38,838 nt of DNA from an uncultured Agathobaculum sp. (GCF_944384765.1 NZ_CALWUM010000021.1:1-38838); one strand, 5' to 3'. Counted from the stretch's first letter, positions 14,811 to 22,990 are shown. Notes: a model not told the origin generated them from the letters alone. Program-made: numbers and translations.

Positions 14811-15820
14811 TACCGCTTCAACCGCTTTACATCTGCGGTCAGCTCGTCCACATCGTCCGCCGCTTCCAATGCCCGACGGTGGGCGTCGTACTGCTCATAT
14901 TGCTCCAGCGCCAGCTTTTCTGCTACTTCCCGCCTTACTGTGCCGAAATTCTCCAAAACCTCCCGGCCGTTAAAGCGTAGGAAATCGCCCAACTTGGTCT
15001 CCCAGTCCGCCATGTGCATGGGGTGGTGTCCCTTGGCCTGCAACTCAGCATAGTCCAGATACATATTCACAATGAGATTCAGCGTGCTGATTTCCTCGTG
15101 GGTCATGTAGTTCTTCGCCACCGTCACATCGCCCCGGCGCACCTTGGCCCCATTGAACGAGGTGAGTCCCATGTTGTCCTTGGAAGCGTCGGCCCGCTTG
15201 GCAATGAGCTCCGGCGCAGTGTGGCCCGTGGCGGCATATTCCAGCTTGTTCTGCACCGACTTGAAGAAGTTCTGGGCAATCTGGCTTTTGCTGTCGTAGT
15301 CCACCGAGAGGGCAAAAATCTCCTTGACTTTCTGATACACCCGTTTCTCACTAGCCCGGATATCCCGGATACGCTCCAGCAATTCATCAAAGTAGTCGGC
15401 ACCGAATTCACGGGGATTGCGCAGCCGCTCATCATTGAGGGCAAACCCCTTCTTCATGTACTCGGTCAGAACGTTACTGGCCCACCGGCGGAAGTGTATG
15501 CCCACATTGCTCCGCACTCGATAGCCGACGGCCAGAATCATGTCGAGATTGTAGTAGTCGCGCTCTCTGGTCACCTGCCGGGTACCCTCAGTTTGAACTG
15601 TTCGGAATTTCCGAACAGTTGCTTCGGGTTCCAATTCTCCATCTTTGAAAATGTTACTGATGTGCTCACTGACGGAAGACTTGGCTACCTGGTAAAGCTC
15701 ACACATTGCTTTTTGAGTCATCCAGATCGTATCTTCCTCAAAATAAACATCAATCTTGGTGTCGCCCTTTTCGTTTTGATAAATCAGGATTTTCCCAGTA
15801 TTCACCAGTTCACCACTCAT
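14810..15820 (-). CDS. rhuM: RhuM-family protein of the type I R-M locus
   Basis: This intact 336-residue protein belongs to the virulence RhuM family, named from Salmonella SPI-3 and very often inserted between hsdM and hsdS. Its biochemical role is unknown. The N-terminal part has a likely winged-helix segment (WMTQKAMCELYQVAKSSVSE), then the family hallmark RERDYYNLDMILAVGYRV and HFRRWASNVL. The C-terminal third is helical and charged. ATG at 15820 overlaps the hsdM stop (ATGA), and its own TAA overlaps the hsdS ATG (TAATG), so the three were one coupled operon. It is the only complete gene left of this locus. Confidence 0.88.
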   Translation of the reverse strand: MSGELVNTGKILIYQNEKGDTKIDVYFEEDTIWMTQKAMCELYQVAKSSVSEHISNIFKDGELEPEATVRKFRTVQTEGTRQVTRERDYYNLDMILAVGYRVRSNVGIHFRRWASNVLTEYMKKGFALNDERLRNPREFGADYFDELLERIRDIRASEKRVYQKVKEIFALSVDYDSKSQIAQNFFKSVQNKLEYAATGHTAPELIAKRADASKDNMGLTSFNGAKVRRGDVTVAKNYMTHEEISTLNLIVNMYLDYAELQAKGHHPMHMADWETKLGDFLRFNGREVLENFGTVRREVAEKLALEQYEQYDAHRRALEAADDVDELTADVKRLKR

Positions 15821-16936
15821 AATCTCAGCTCCTCCAAATACTTCTTCATCTGTGCCTGCACTTCAGCAAGTTCTGCCTCAATATTAGAGATGTTCCGCTG
15901 TACCTCATCAATATCCACCAGTTCTTCTTCCTCAAAGGTATCCACATACCGGGGGATATTCAGGTTGAAGTCGTTCTCTTTGATCTCATCGAAGGAGGCC
16001 ACATAGCTATACTTATCCTCGTTCTGCCGCGCCTGATAGGCATTGACAATGCGTTCAATATCGCTGTCCCGCAGAATGTTCTGGTTCTTACCCTTTTCAA
16101 GGTTCCCGTCCCCAGAGGCGTCGATGAACAGCACATCCCGGCAGGTGCGGTTCTTCTTGAATACCAGGATACAGGCCGGGATTCCGGTGCCATGGAGTAA
16201 AACAGGTTGGCAGGGAGGCCAATGACCGCATCCAGCAAGTTCATCTCTACCAGCTGACGGCGAATTTTACCCTCGCTGGCCCCGCGGAATAAAACGCCGT
16301 GGGGAAGCACCACTGCCATGCGGCCGTTCTCTGCATCCAGACTGGCCAGCATATGCAGTACAAAGGCGTAATCACCTTTGGAAGTAGGAGGCACACCCCA
16401 ATCGAAACGGTGGTAGGGATCCAATTCAGCGGACATTTTTTCTTGCCCTTGCTGTCCGCTTCGGCTTCCGACAGGAATCCGCTGTCCCACTTGTCCAGAC
16501 TGAACGGCGGATTTGCCACCACAACCTGGAACTTCATCAATTTATCATCCTCGACATTCTGAGGATTGGAGAGGGTATCCCCCTGCCAGATCCGGGCGTC
16601 ATCCACACCGTGCAGAAACATATTCATGGTGCAGAGAGCCCAGGTCTGCGCATTAAGCTCCTGGCCGTAGACGGCCACCTTGCCGCTAGGCACTTTCTTG
16701 TATGCCTTCAATAGCAAGCCACCGCTGCCGCAGGTGGGATCGTAGATCCGGTCATTCTCCTTGGGCTGCACCAGAGAGGCCACCAGCTCAGAGACCTGGC
16801 TTGGCGTGAAGAACTCGCCTCCCTTCTTTCCAGCATCAGAGGCAAACATGGCAATCATGTACTCATAGGCATCTCCGATGATATCGGCAGAACCCAACTG
16901 ACTGGGCCGCAGATCCAGACCGTTGAAATCCTCCAA
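15817..16936 (-). pseudogene. hsdM: Type I restriction adenine methyltransferase (hsdM), truncated and twice frameshifted
   Basis: HsdM methylates N6-adenine and forms the core of type I R-M enzymes. The first piece starts within the protein (FNGLDLRPSQLG, normally near residue 130) and holds motif I (DPTCGSGG) and motif IV (NPPF). It shifts frame at the A6 run (T6 on the plus strand, 16436-16441), where one more A would restore GKKKMSAELDPYHRFDW. A second shift near 16190 (between FYSM and GTGIPACILVF) would be healed by one more G. The last piece runs to EELRL at 15817. The N-terminal ~125 residues are missing and replaced by unrelated sequence, so the gene is dead even if the two indels are sequencing errors. 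Confidence 0.88.
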
Positions 16937-16937
16937 G

Positions 16938-16985
16938 GTGATTCATTCTCTGGAAAAAGAGTTGGGCCGTTCGCTGCTTGAGCGC
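16938..16985 (+). pseudogene. LysR-type regulator scrap
   Basis: About 16 codons (VIHSLEKELGRSLLER) match the recognition-helix end and wing start of a LysR-type N-terminus. The sequence before them is hsdM in the opposite orientation and the sequence after belongs to an M14 deacylase, so both ends are breakpoints. It is too short for certainty. Confidence 0.5.
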
Positions 16986-17002
16986 GGCTGCTGTGCGGTG
17001 TG

Positions 17003-17327
17003 GCCAGAAGGCGAAGTGGAAGCGACGCTGGACGATCTGTACCGTCTGATGACCCATCTGTGCATGATCGATCATGCCATCATGCGCGTCGGACAGACCG
17101 AGATCCGGCACGCAGTCTACGAGCAAGTGCCGCGGCAGGGGTTCTGGTATCCGCAGGTAGCGGAAGGCGCGCCGGTGCGCACCGGTCAGTGCCTCGGGTA
17201 TTTAACGGATGCCGCGGGACGGCTGTTACAGGAATACCGCGCAGCATTCGACGGGGTTGTGCTCTATTACACGGTGACGCTTGGCGTGCAGGCAGGTGAC
17301 CCGTTGATCGCCTATGGTACAGGCTGA
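17003..17327 (+). pseudogene. C-terminal piece of an M14/AstE-type deacylase
   Basis: About 107 codons read as the end of a succinylglutamate desuccinylase/aspartoacylase-like protein: EGEVEATLDDLYRLMTHL, then QGFWYPQVAEGAPVRTGQ and a closing VLYYTVTLGVQAGDPLIAYG, which is the barrel-sandwich tail of that family. The catalytic zinc-binding part is absent. The stop overlaps the start of the MATE piece, so the two were neighbours in an operon before the cut. Confidence 0.65.
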
Positions 17328-17605
17328 CCGCGACGTGCGCCGGCTGTTCGGCCGCCTTGCCTGCCTCGGTCGGGGGGCTGCTGCTTGTGCTGCTCTCCTC
17401 GGTCGATCTGATCATGGTCAGCGGACTGGACGCGGAGGCCGCTGCGGCGGTGGGCGTGTTCTCTCAGCCCAAGCTCGTGCTGCTGTGCGCGCCCCGCGCG
17501 TTTTCCGTGGCCGTGACCGTGCGCTGCTCGCATCTGTATGGACAAAAACAGCAGAGTGCGCTTGCGAACAGCCTGAAACAGGCACTGGTGGTCAGCGGGG
17601 CATTC
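17314..17605 (+). pseudogene. N-terminal piece of a MATE-family efflux pump, frameshifted
   Basis: ATG at 17314 opens ADRDVRRLFGRLA. A one-base loss near 17358-17364 then shifts the frame, which continues as LPASVGGLLLVLLSSVDLIM, VGVFSQPKLVLL and HLYGQKQQSALANSLKQAL. These are the first two to three helices of a MATE transporter. It is cut off after about 95 residues. Confidence 0.7.
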
Positions 17606-17671
17606 CCCACAAAAATCAGCGTCCAAATGGACGCCAAATTTCGTCCCCTTTCCACAGCTCCTACAAAAGTT
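17606..17671. other. Junction between the decayed region and the tRNA terminator
   Basis: About 65 bp between the end of the MATE piece and the terminator of tRNA-Arg. As the border of an accessory region next to a tRNA, this is where an attachment-site remnant would be expected, but no repeat of the tRNA 3' end was found elsewhere in the window. Confidence 0.4.
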
Positions 17672-17673
17672 AC

Positions 17674-17705
17674 AAAAAACCGCCTGTTCTTGCGAACAAG
17701 CGGCT
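17674..17705 (-). terminator. Terminator of tRNA-Arg
   Basis: A roughly 12-bp stem with one mismatch (17694-17705 with 17679-17689) is followed on the minus strand by six T's, 6 nt past the CCA end. Confidence 0.88.
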
Positions 17706-17710
17706 TTAAC

Positions 17711-17787
17711 TGGTACGCCCGATGCGATTCGAACGCACGGCCTTTGGAGTCGGAGTCCAACGCTCTATCCAGCTGAGCTACGGGCGC
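17711..17787 (-). tRNA. tRNA-Arg (anticodon CCG)
   Basis: A full cloverleaf is present: acceptor stem GCGCCCG/CGGGCGT (one G-U pair), D-loop AGCTGGATAGA, anticodon stem TTGGA/TCCAA with loop CTCCGAC (anticodon CCG, reading CGG), and T-loop GTTCGAATC. The discriminator is A and the 3' CCA is encoded. It has its own promoter and terminator. It marks the edge of the decayed accessory region. Confidence 0.95.
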
Positions 17788-17800
17788 GGGTACAAATGGT

Positions 17801-17829
17801 ATTATACCATCTCCCCTGCGGTTTGTAAA
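17801..17829 (-). promoter_or_regulatory. Promoter of tRNA-Arg
   Basis: TTTACA (17829-17824), 17-bp spacer, TATAAT (17806-17801), 14 nt before the mature 5' end. Confidence 0.88.
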
Positions 17830-17872
17830 GCGCTGGCTGGCGTTTTTTGCACCGTGTGCACGGAATAACCCC

Positions 17873-19099
17873 TCAGTGCAGACTGTTTTTCGGCATCTGC
17901 GCTGCCTCCTGCGCGGAAAACTCGGTGTTGTCCGGCGTCTGCCGCCGCATGCCGAACTTGAGCAGGATGGGTGTGACGAGCGTGGTCACGATGACCACCA
18001 GCACGATCGCCGGGAACAGGCTGGAGTCGATCAGACCCGCCTGCTCGCCTTTCTGCGCCACGATCAGTGCCACCTCGCCACGGGAAACCATGCCCAGGCC
18101 GATGGACAGCGAATCATATGCCCGGAAGCCCATGAGCCGCGCGCCCAGGCCGCAGCCAATGATTTTGCTCAGAATGGCGATCACGGTTAACGTGACCGCA
18201 AACAGCACTAGCGTGCCGGTCAAGCCTTCCAGATCGGTCTTGATGCCGATGGAGGCGAAAAACAGCGGAGAGAACAGCATATAGCCCAGCACGTTGGTCT
18301 TGCTGGCCACATAATCGCGCGTGGCGGACAGGTTGCAGATCACAATGCCCGCGAAATACGCGCCCGTGATATCCGCAATGCCAAAAAAGCGTTCGGCCAC
18401 ATAACTCATCAAAAAGGCAAATACCAGTGCGTAGATGGCAATGCGGCGGTGGTGGTTCCACAGCTGTTCCATCTTGCCAAACACCTTATTCATAATCAGA
18501 CCGATCACAAGTACGAACACGAAGAACAGCACGATGCGGCCGAACACCAGCAGCGGCTGCACGGTCGGGTCGGTGAACGCAGTCAGAATGGTCAGTACCA
18601 CAATGCCCAGAATGTCGTCGATGACCGCCGCGCCCAGAATCGCCGTGCCCACCCGGCTTTTCAGCTTGCCCAGCTCGCGCAGGGTTTCGACCGTGATCGA
18701 AACCGAGGTTGCGGTCAGCACTACGCCGACGAATGCCGCACGCAGCATATTGAACGGGTCGCTCGGGTCATTTGCAAACAGCAGATAGCAGCCCAGGCCG
18801 CCTATCAGCGGCACGATCACGCCGATCACCGCAATGATAAACGAGGCAAACCCGGTCTTTTTGAGTTCCTCCATATCGGTATCCAGACCGGCGTTGAACA
18901 TCAGGATGATGACGCCGATCTCCGCCGCCTTGACGAGAAAATCGCTCTCGCCGACCCAGCCCAGCACGCTCGGCCCGACCAGCACGCCGGCCACCAGCGC
19001 GCCCACGACCTGCGGCATATGTACGCGCTCGGACGTCAGGCCGAACACCTTGGTGGACAGCATGATAATGGCAATCGTCAGCAGGAAATCATAGGACAT
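17873..19099 (-). CDS. CPA2-family cation:proton antiporter (NapA/GerN type)
   Basis: This 408-residue membrane protein has about 12-13 hydrophobic helices and no TrkA-N domain, which fits the short CPA2 antiporters such as Enterococcus NapA and Bacillus GerN rather than the KefB/C proteins. The ion-binding double acid is visible in AAVIDDILGIV, within a TSVSITVETLRELGKL-SRVGTAILG context typical of the family. It exchanges Na+ or K+ for H+; the ion cannot be read from sequence. The start is ATG at 19099 with GAGAAGG upstream. It stands alone, and a possible -35/-10 pair (TGGACA, 16 bp, TAAAAT) lies about 40-70 bp upstream. The C-terminal 25 residues are a soluble tail. Confidence 0.88.
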   Translation of the reverse strand: MSYDFLLTIAIIMLSTKVFGLTSERVHMPQVVGALVAGVLVGPSVLGWVGESDFLVKAAEIGVIILMFNAGLDTDMEELKKTGFASFIIAVIGVIVPLIGGLGCYLLFANDPSDPFNMLRAAFVGVVLTATSVSITVETLRELGKLKSRVGTAILGAAVIDDILGIVVLTILTAFTDPTVQPLLVFGRIVLFFVFVLVIGLIMNKVFGKMEQLWNHHRRIAIYALVFAFLMSYVAERFFGIADITGAYFAGIVICNLSATRDYVASKTNVLGYMLFSPLFFASIGIKTDLEGLTGTLVLFAVTLTVIAILSKIIGCGLGARLMGFRAYDSLSIGLGMVSRGEVALIVAQKGEQAGLIDSSLFPAIVLVVIVTTLVTPILLKFGMRRQTPDNTEFSAQEAAQMPKNSLH

Positions 19100-19273
19100 G
19101 GTGATTACCTTCTCTCATTAAAAGAATAATACGGTAGTATTTTACAACTTTTTTCGCATTTGTCCAGTCCGATTAGGTAAAATTAAACAAATCATTGACA
19201 CAAATCAGCACATTCCATAAATTCCGCACGATTGTTTTGTGCACACCTTCCTGTTTTATCCTATGCACGGCAG

Positions 19274-19326
19274 CAAAAAAATAAGCGGCGCGGACGCGAG
19301 CCCCGAAGGGACACGTCCGCACCGCT
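19274..19326 (-). terminator. Terminator of the permease operon
   Basis: A 13-bp GC-rich stem with one G-T pair (19314-19326 with 19284-19296) and 17-nt loop is followed on the minus strand by TTATTTTTTT. Confidence 0.88.
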
Positions 19327-19344
19327 CTGTATGCGTTTTGTTAT

Positions 19345-19812
19345 TTATTTCTTTTCCACCTTGGGCGCGCGCTCGTGGATCTCGCGCACCTTATCGATGC
19401 CGGCCGTCAGGCGCTCGCGCAGGCCGTCCAAATCTTCCGCCGATACGTTGCGCTCGAGGAACAGCAGCTCGACTGCGTGCATGAGCAGCACCATCTCGTT
19501 TGCCGTATCCAGGAACTTGGGGAAGTTGTGCGAGTTCATCGCATTGCGGAACTTCTGGATATCCTTGCGGATAAAGTCCACCACCTGCTGCGGGCCGTCG
19601 AAATCGCCGTGCGAGATCGGGTACGGCTCCACGCGCTGGAGGAAATACCGGTTCCGCTTGGTCACATCAAATACATAGGTGACGCGCAGTTCGCTCGAAA
19701 GCTCGAACTTCGCAATATACAGAATGCCGTTGCGCACCTCTTTGATCGAGGTCGCACCCATCTGACGCAGTGCGACGTTAATCAGATCGCCGGAAAAACT
19801 GCTTGTAATCAT
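19345..19812 (-). CDS. Unknown 155-residue soluble protein paired with a permease
   Basis: I do not recognise this family. The protein has no signal peptide, membrane segment or cysteine motif. The first 75 residues look like a mixed beta domain (DLINVALRQMGATSIKEVRN, then a TYVFDVTKRNRYFLQRVEPYP strand pair). The rest is helical and charged, with FIRKDIQKFRNAMNSHNFPK and EDLDGLRERLTAGIDKVREI forming likely coiled-coil or bundle helices, and a basic end (APKVEKK). It starts 30 bp after the permease stop and shares its promoter and terminator, so it may sense, stabilise or regulate that transporter. That role is inference. Confidence 0.7.
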   Translation of the reverse strand: MITSSFSGDLINVALRQMGATSIKEVRNGILYIAKFELSSELRVTYVFDVTKRNRYFLQRVEPYPISHGDFDGPQQVVDFIRKDIQKFRNAMNSHNFPKFLDTANEMVLLMHAVELLFLERNVSAEDLDGLRERLTAGIDKVREIHERAPKVEKK

Positions 19813-19842
19813 ATCAATTCCTTCTTTCTCGCCCTACGAACA

Positions 19843-21111
19843 TCAATGGAAGCGGATAAGCAGGTAGACCGTGGAGATCGCGACCGACATCAGCATCATC
19901 GGGAAACCAACCTTGGTATACCGTGCAAAGGTGATCGGATGGCCGTGCTTTGCCGAAATACCGGACAGGACGACGTTTGCCGATGCACCGATCAGCGTGC
20001 CGTTGCCGCCCAGGCAAGCGCCCAGCGACAGCGCCCACCACAGCGCGGTGACATCCATGCCGTCCGCCTGCATGGCAAGGATCAGCGGGATCATGGTCGC
20101 AACAAACGGGATGTTGTCCAGTACCGAGGAGAACAGTGCCGAGCCCCACAGGATGAGCAGCATGAGCAGCATTGCATTGCCGCCGGTTACGTTGACCAGC
20201 GCATTGCCCAACAGCGTGATGATGCCCGTCTGCTGCATACCGCCGACCACAACGAACAGGCCGGTGAAGAACAGAATGGTCGACCACTCCACGCCCAGGA
20301 TAACTTCTTCAATCTCCTGCTTGCCTATCAACATCATTATTGTAGCACTCGCAAGGGCGATGACGCAAGAGTCCAGGCCGATCGAGCTGTGAAAAACAAA
20401 ACCGATAACGACCAGAACGATCATCACAACGCTCTTGACCAGCAGCGCATGGTCCTTGATAGATTTGTTTTCATCCAGCTGCATGACAGCCGCCATCTTT
20501 TCCGGCGCAACCAGCAGCTTTCTGCCAAACATAAAGTAGAAGCACAGGCACAGCGCCGCCATGATGAATACCACTGCAACGCCGGTGTTGGCAACGAAGT
20601 CCATAAAGCTCAGGCCCGCCTGCGAACCGATCATGATATTCGGGGGGTCACCGATCAGGGTTGCGGTGCCGCCGATGTTGGAGGCCAGAATCTGCGCCAG
20701 CAGGAAGGGCACCGGATCAATACCCAGGATGCCGGTGATTGCAATTGCCATCGGGCCGACCAGCAGCACGGTGGTCACGTTATCCAGGAACGCGGAGAGC
20801 GCCGCGGTCAGGATGGTGAACAGCAGCATGATGCGCCACGGATTGCCCTTGGCGATCTTGGCCGCCTTGATCGCCACATATTCAAACAAACCGGAATTAC
20901 GCACTACCGCGACAAACAGCATCATGCCGATCAGCACGCCGATCGTGCTGAAGTCTATGTAGCTGACCGCCTGGTCCACCGTCAGCACGCGCAGGATGAC
21001 CAAAAGGACGCCGCCTGCAACGGCCGCAACCGTTCGGTGGATTTTCTCCGAGATGATCGCGATAATAACCAGCAGGAACACGACAACCGACAGAATCTGC
21101 ATGGTATCCAT
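19843..21111 (-). CDS. ArsB/NhaD-superfamily ion transporter
   Basis: This 422-residue protein has about 11-12 membrane helices. Two inverted halves each carry the family's paired hairpin motifs: DNVTTVLLVGP with GGTATLIGDPPNIMIG in the first, and DNIPFVATMIP with LGGNGTLIGASANVV in the second. This is the ArsB/NhaD/SLC13-like (citMHS) superfamily, whose members export arsenite, exchange Na+/H+ or import dicarboxylates. No ArsR or ArsA lies nearby, so the substrate is open; similarity is to the uncharacterised 'SLC13 family permease' group. ATG at 21111 is preferred to an upstream in-frame GTG (21132) because GAAAGGGG stands just before it. It is first in a two-gene operon. Confidence 0.88.
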   Translation of the reverse strand: MDTMQILSVVVFLLVIIAIISEKIHRTVAAVAGGVLLVILRVLTVDQAVSYIDFSTIGVLIGMMLFVAVVRNSGLFEYVAIKAAKIAKGNPWRIMLLFTILTAALSAFLDNVTTVLLVGPMAIAITGILGIDPVPFLLAQILASNIGGTATLIGDPPNIMIGSQAGLSFMDFVANTGVAVVFIMAALCLCFYFMFGRKLLVAPEKMAAVMQLDENKSIKDHALLVKSVVMIVLVVIGFVFHSSIGLDSCVIALASATIMMLIGKQEIEEVILGVEWSTILFFTGLFVVVGGMQQTGIITLLGNALVNVTGGNAMLLMLLILWGSALFSSVLDNIPFVATMIPLILAMQADGMDVTALWWALSLGACLGGNGTLIGASANVVLSGISAKHGHPITFARYTKVGFPMMLMSVAISTVYLLIRFH

Positions 21112-21188
21112 ATTTACTTTCCCCTTTCTCACACGCCCTTGGCACTGCCTGTCCGCCGGCGCGCTTTGCTGAATTTTTTTTACGACAT

Positions 21189-21218
21189 ATTATACTCCTC
21201 GTTTTCACAAATTTGCAA
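21189..21218 (-). promoter_or_regulatory. Promoter of the permease operon
   Basis: TTGCAA (21218-21213), 18-bp spacer, TATAAT (21194-21189) on the minus strand, about 75 bp before the ATG. Confidence 0.7.
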
Positions 21219-21359
21219 TGTTCAAATCCTCTGGAATTCCCCGCCGTTCGGCACAAACTTTTGTAATTTAGCACGAAAATAGCGTAATATCTTTACGCAT
21301 TTTTAACAACAGTTCTGATGCATTTCCTGTTTTTTGCTTTTCTTACGGTGCGAAAAAGC

Positions 21360-21396
21360 AAAAAAACAGGACCCATTCCGAACGGAATGAGTCCTG
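21360..21396 (-). terminator. Terminator of the ferredoxin gene
   Basis: A 14-bp stem with one mismatch (21383-21396 with 21367-21380) is followed by seven T's on the minus strand; a T-run also exists on the plus side. Confidence 0.9.
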
Positions 21397-21424
21397 GTTT
21401 TTCGCTGTGAGAAAGCTAACCGAA

Positions 21425-21595
21425 TTAGCCCTGCGAAATCGCGCCTACCGGGCAGGAGCCTGCGCAGGTACCGCAATCGATGCAAGCGTCCGCGTTGATC
21501 TCGTACTTGCCGTCGCCCTCAGCAATCGCGCCTACCGGGCACTCGCCCGCGCAGGAACCGCAGCTGATGCATGCGCCACTGATAACATATGCCAT
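21425..21595 (-). CDS. 2[4Fe-4S] ferredoxin, clostridial type
   Basis: This 56-residue electron carrier has two CxxCxxCxxxCP cluster motifs: Cys9, 12, 15, 19 and Cys38, 41, 44, 48. The two halves are internally repeated (CPVGAIAEG and CPVGAISQG). Length and layout match the classical Clostridium pasteurianum ferredoxin. It starts MAYVISGACISCGSC with GGAGGTG 8 nt upstream. It is monocistronic, with its own promoter and terminator. In a butyrate former it would accept electrons from pyruvate:ferredoxin oxidoreductase and from the Bcd-Etf complex encoded 6 kb away. Confidence 0.95.
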   Translation of the reverse strand: MAYVISGACISCGSCAGECPVGAIAEGDGKYEINADACIDCGTCAGSCPVGAISQG

Positions 21596-21629
21596 TGGTA
21601 TTGCACCTCCATAAGTATTTTACACAATT

Positions 21630-21657
21630 ATTGTATCACAAGAAACGAAAAAAGCAA
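21630..21657 (-). promoter_or_regulatory. Promoter of the ferredoxin gene
   Basis: TTGCTT (21657-21652), 16-bp spacer, TACAAT (21635-21630) on the minus strand, about 35 bp before the ATG. Confidence 0.6.
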
Positions 21658-21795
21658 CAAAAAGCAGAGGTTAGCGCCCGGTAACTTTTATCAGGTCAAC
21701 CAAAATTAATCATTTTTCAAAAAACTTTGAAAAAAAGAGATTTAATTAGATTTCAAGAGAAAACACCGGATTTTTGTGCGCAGATAAATTCTATT

Positions 21796-21810
21796 GGTCA
21801 GAAATGGTCA
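21796..21810 (+). promoter_or_regulatory. CtsR operator 1
   Basis: GGTCA-GAAAT-GGTCA is a tandem direct repeat matching the CtsR heptad site (RGGTCAAANANRGGTCAAA). It ends 10 bp before the -35 box. Confidence 0.88.
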
Positions 21811-21820
21811 GGTTTTTCTC

Positions 21821-21849
21821 TTGCAAACAGACAGGCAATCTTATATAAT
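21821..21849 (+). promoter_or_regulatory. Promoter of ctsR-mcsA-mcsB-clpC
   Basis: TTGCAA (21821-21826), 17-bp spacer, TATAAT (21844-21849), lying between two CtsR operators. Confidence 0.88.
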
Positions 21850-21858
21850 ATAGACAAA

Positions 21859-21873
21859 GGTCAGGGAAGATCA
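21859..21873 (+). promoter_or_regulatory. CtsR operator 2
   Basis: GGTCA-GGGAA-GATCA, one base off a perfect repeat, covers the expected start of transcription. Confidence 0.75.
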
Positions 21874-21907
21874 GAAAAGAGATCTCCCCCCGAAGGAGGG
21901 AAACACA

Positions 21908-22363
21908 ATGAAAATGTCCGATCTCATAGCCGATTTCATCGGCGAGATGTTGTCGGATAACGGCGGCGTTGCCGAGGTGCAGCGCAAAAGCCTGGCCGAC
22001 CGGTTTTCGTGTGTACCCAGCCAGATCAACTATGTGATCGAGACCCGGTTCACCCCGGAACACGGCTATCTGGTCGAAAGCCAGCGCGGCGGCGGCGGTT
22101 ACATCCGCATCATCCGTCTGATGGATGACAAGCAGCGCACGCTACTCGAGGCCGCACGCGGCATCGGCGGCCGCTTGAGCCAGAACGATGCAGCGCGGCT
22201 GACGCGCACACTGGTTTCGGCCGACCTGCTCAGCCAGCGCGAGGGGCAGCTGCTCCTGTCCGCCTGTTCGGACGGCGCACTGGCCGAAGTGGCCAAGGAA
22301 CACCGCGACCGCTTGCGCGCCGCGATCTTCCGATGCGCGGTGATGGGCATTGCAACCACGTAA
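21908..22363 (+). CDS. ctsR: CtsR, heat-shock repressor of clp genes
   Basis: This 151-residue protein is the usual CtsR length. It binds GGTCA direct repeats and blocks clp transcription; heat or McsB-dependent arginine phosphorylation relieves it. The N-terminal winged helix includes LADRFSCVPSQINYVIETRF, the family's DNA-reading segment, followed by the glycine-rich wing ESQRGGGGYIRI. The C-terminal four-helix dimer domain follows from about residue 75. The start at ATG 21908 has GGAGGG upstream. It is first gene of a four-gene operon with its own binding sites at 21796-21873, so it is autoregulated. Confidence 0.96.
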   Translation: MKMSDLIADFIGEMLSDNGGVAEVQRKSLADRFSCVPSQINYVIETRFTPEHGYLVESQRGGGGYIRIIRLMDDKQRTLLEAARGIGGRLSQNDAARLTRTLVSADLLSQREGQLLLSACSDGALAEVAKEHRDRLRAAIFRCAVMGIATT

Positions 22364-22450
22364 CGCCCGCCGCGCCTCCCCACGCGGGAGCATGATTTTG
22401 TTATCACAATCCATCTTTTATATAGAGATTCTCGAAAGGAGTTTTGACTT

Positions 22451-22990
22451 ATGAAATGCGAGAAATGCGGCAAGAATGAAGCGACGATGTATTATAAGGA
22501 AACCATAAACGGTGTTACCCGCGAGATGCACCTGTGCCCCGAGTGCGCACAGAAGGAAAACCTGGGCGGCGCGTTTGAAAACGCCTTCCAGTCCATGAAC
22601 CACTTCTGGAGCGATCCGTTCCACTCCTTCCTGGGCGGCGGCTTTGGCAGCCTGTGGAACGATATGCTGGGCGCACCGGCAGCCACCATGCTGGGCACCG
22701 AACGCAAGTGCCCGACCTGCGGCATGACCGAGAGCGAACTGCGGCGCACCGGCCGCGTTGGCTGCCCGGACTGCTACAACACCTTTGCGGATATCTTAAA
22801 CCCCTATGTGCAGAAGATCCACGGCGCCACGCGCCACATCGGCACCGCGCCGGCGGCGCCTGAACAGCCGAAGACCGATCCGATCGAAGATCTGAAGGCA
22901 CAGCTTAAGACCGCAGTGGAAAACGAAGAATACGAGCAGGCAGCGCGCCTGCGCGATGAGATCCGCAGAATGGAGGGCGAACAGAAATGA
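22451..22990 (+). CDS. mcsA: McsA, zinc-binding activator of the McsB kinase
   Basis: The protein has 179 residues. Two CxxC pairs (Cys3/6 and Cys29/32) and two more (Cys87/90 and Cys105/108) form the zinc modules of McsA. A UVR motif at about 143-178 (VENEEYEQAARLRDEI) ends the protein and mediates contacts with McsB/ClpC. ATG at 22451 follows GAAAGGAG. Its stop overlaps the mcsB start (ATGA), so the kinase and activator are made in coupled amounts. A possible extra promoter (TTGTTA, 17 bp, TATAGA) lies just upstream, which could give CtsR-independent expression. Confidence 0.95.
   Translation: MKCEKCGKNEATMYYKETINGVTREMHLCPECAQKENLGGAFENAFQSMNHFWSDPFHSFLGGGFGSLWNDMLGAPAATMLGTERKCPTCGMTESELRRTGRVGCPDCYNTFADILNPYVQKIHGATRHIGTAPAAPEQPKTDPIEDLKAQLKTAVENEEYEQAARLRDEIRRMEGEQK

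Noticed and set aside
17606..17776. Protein reading through the tRNA-Arg gene
   Set aside because: This reading continues the MATE frame through a terminator and a tRNA; YARCDSNARPLESESN is a well-known false translation of a tRNA.
17711..17787. Prophage or ICE attachment repeat of the tRNA 3' end
   Set aside because: No second copy of the tRNA 3' end was found in the window and no integrase gene is present.
19375..21282. Long open frame antisense to the permease operon
   Set aside because: The His/Asp/Gln-rich translation mirrors membrane-protein codons. It covers two real genes and has no start signal.
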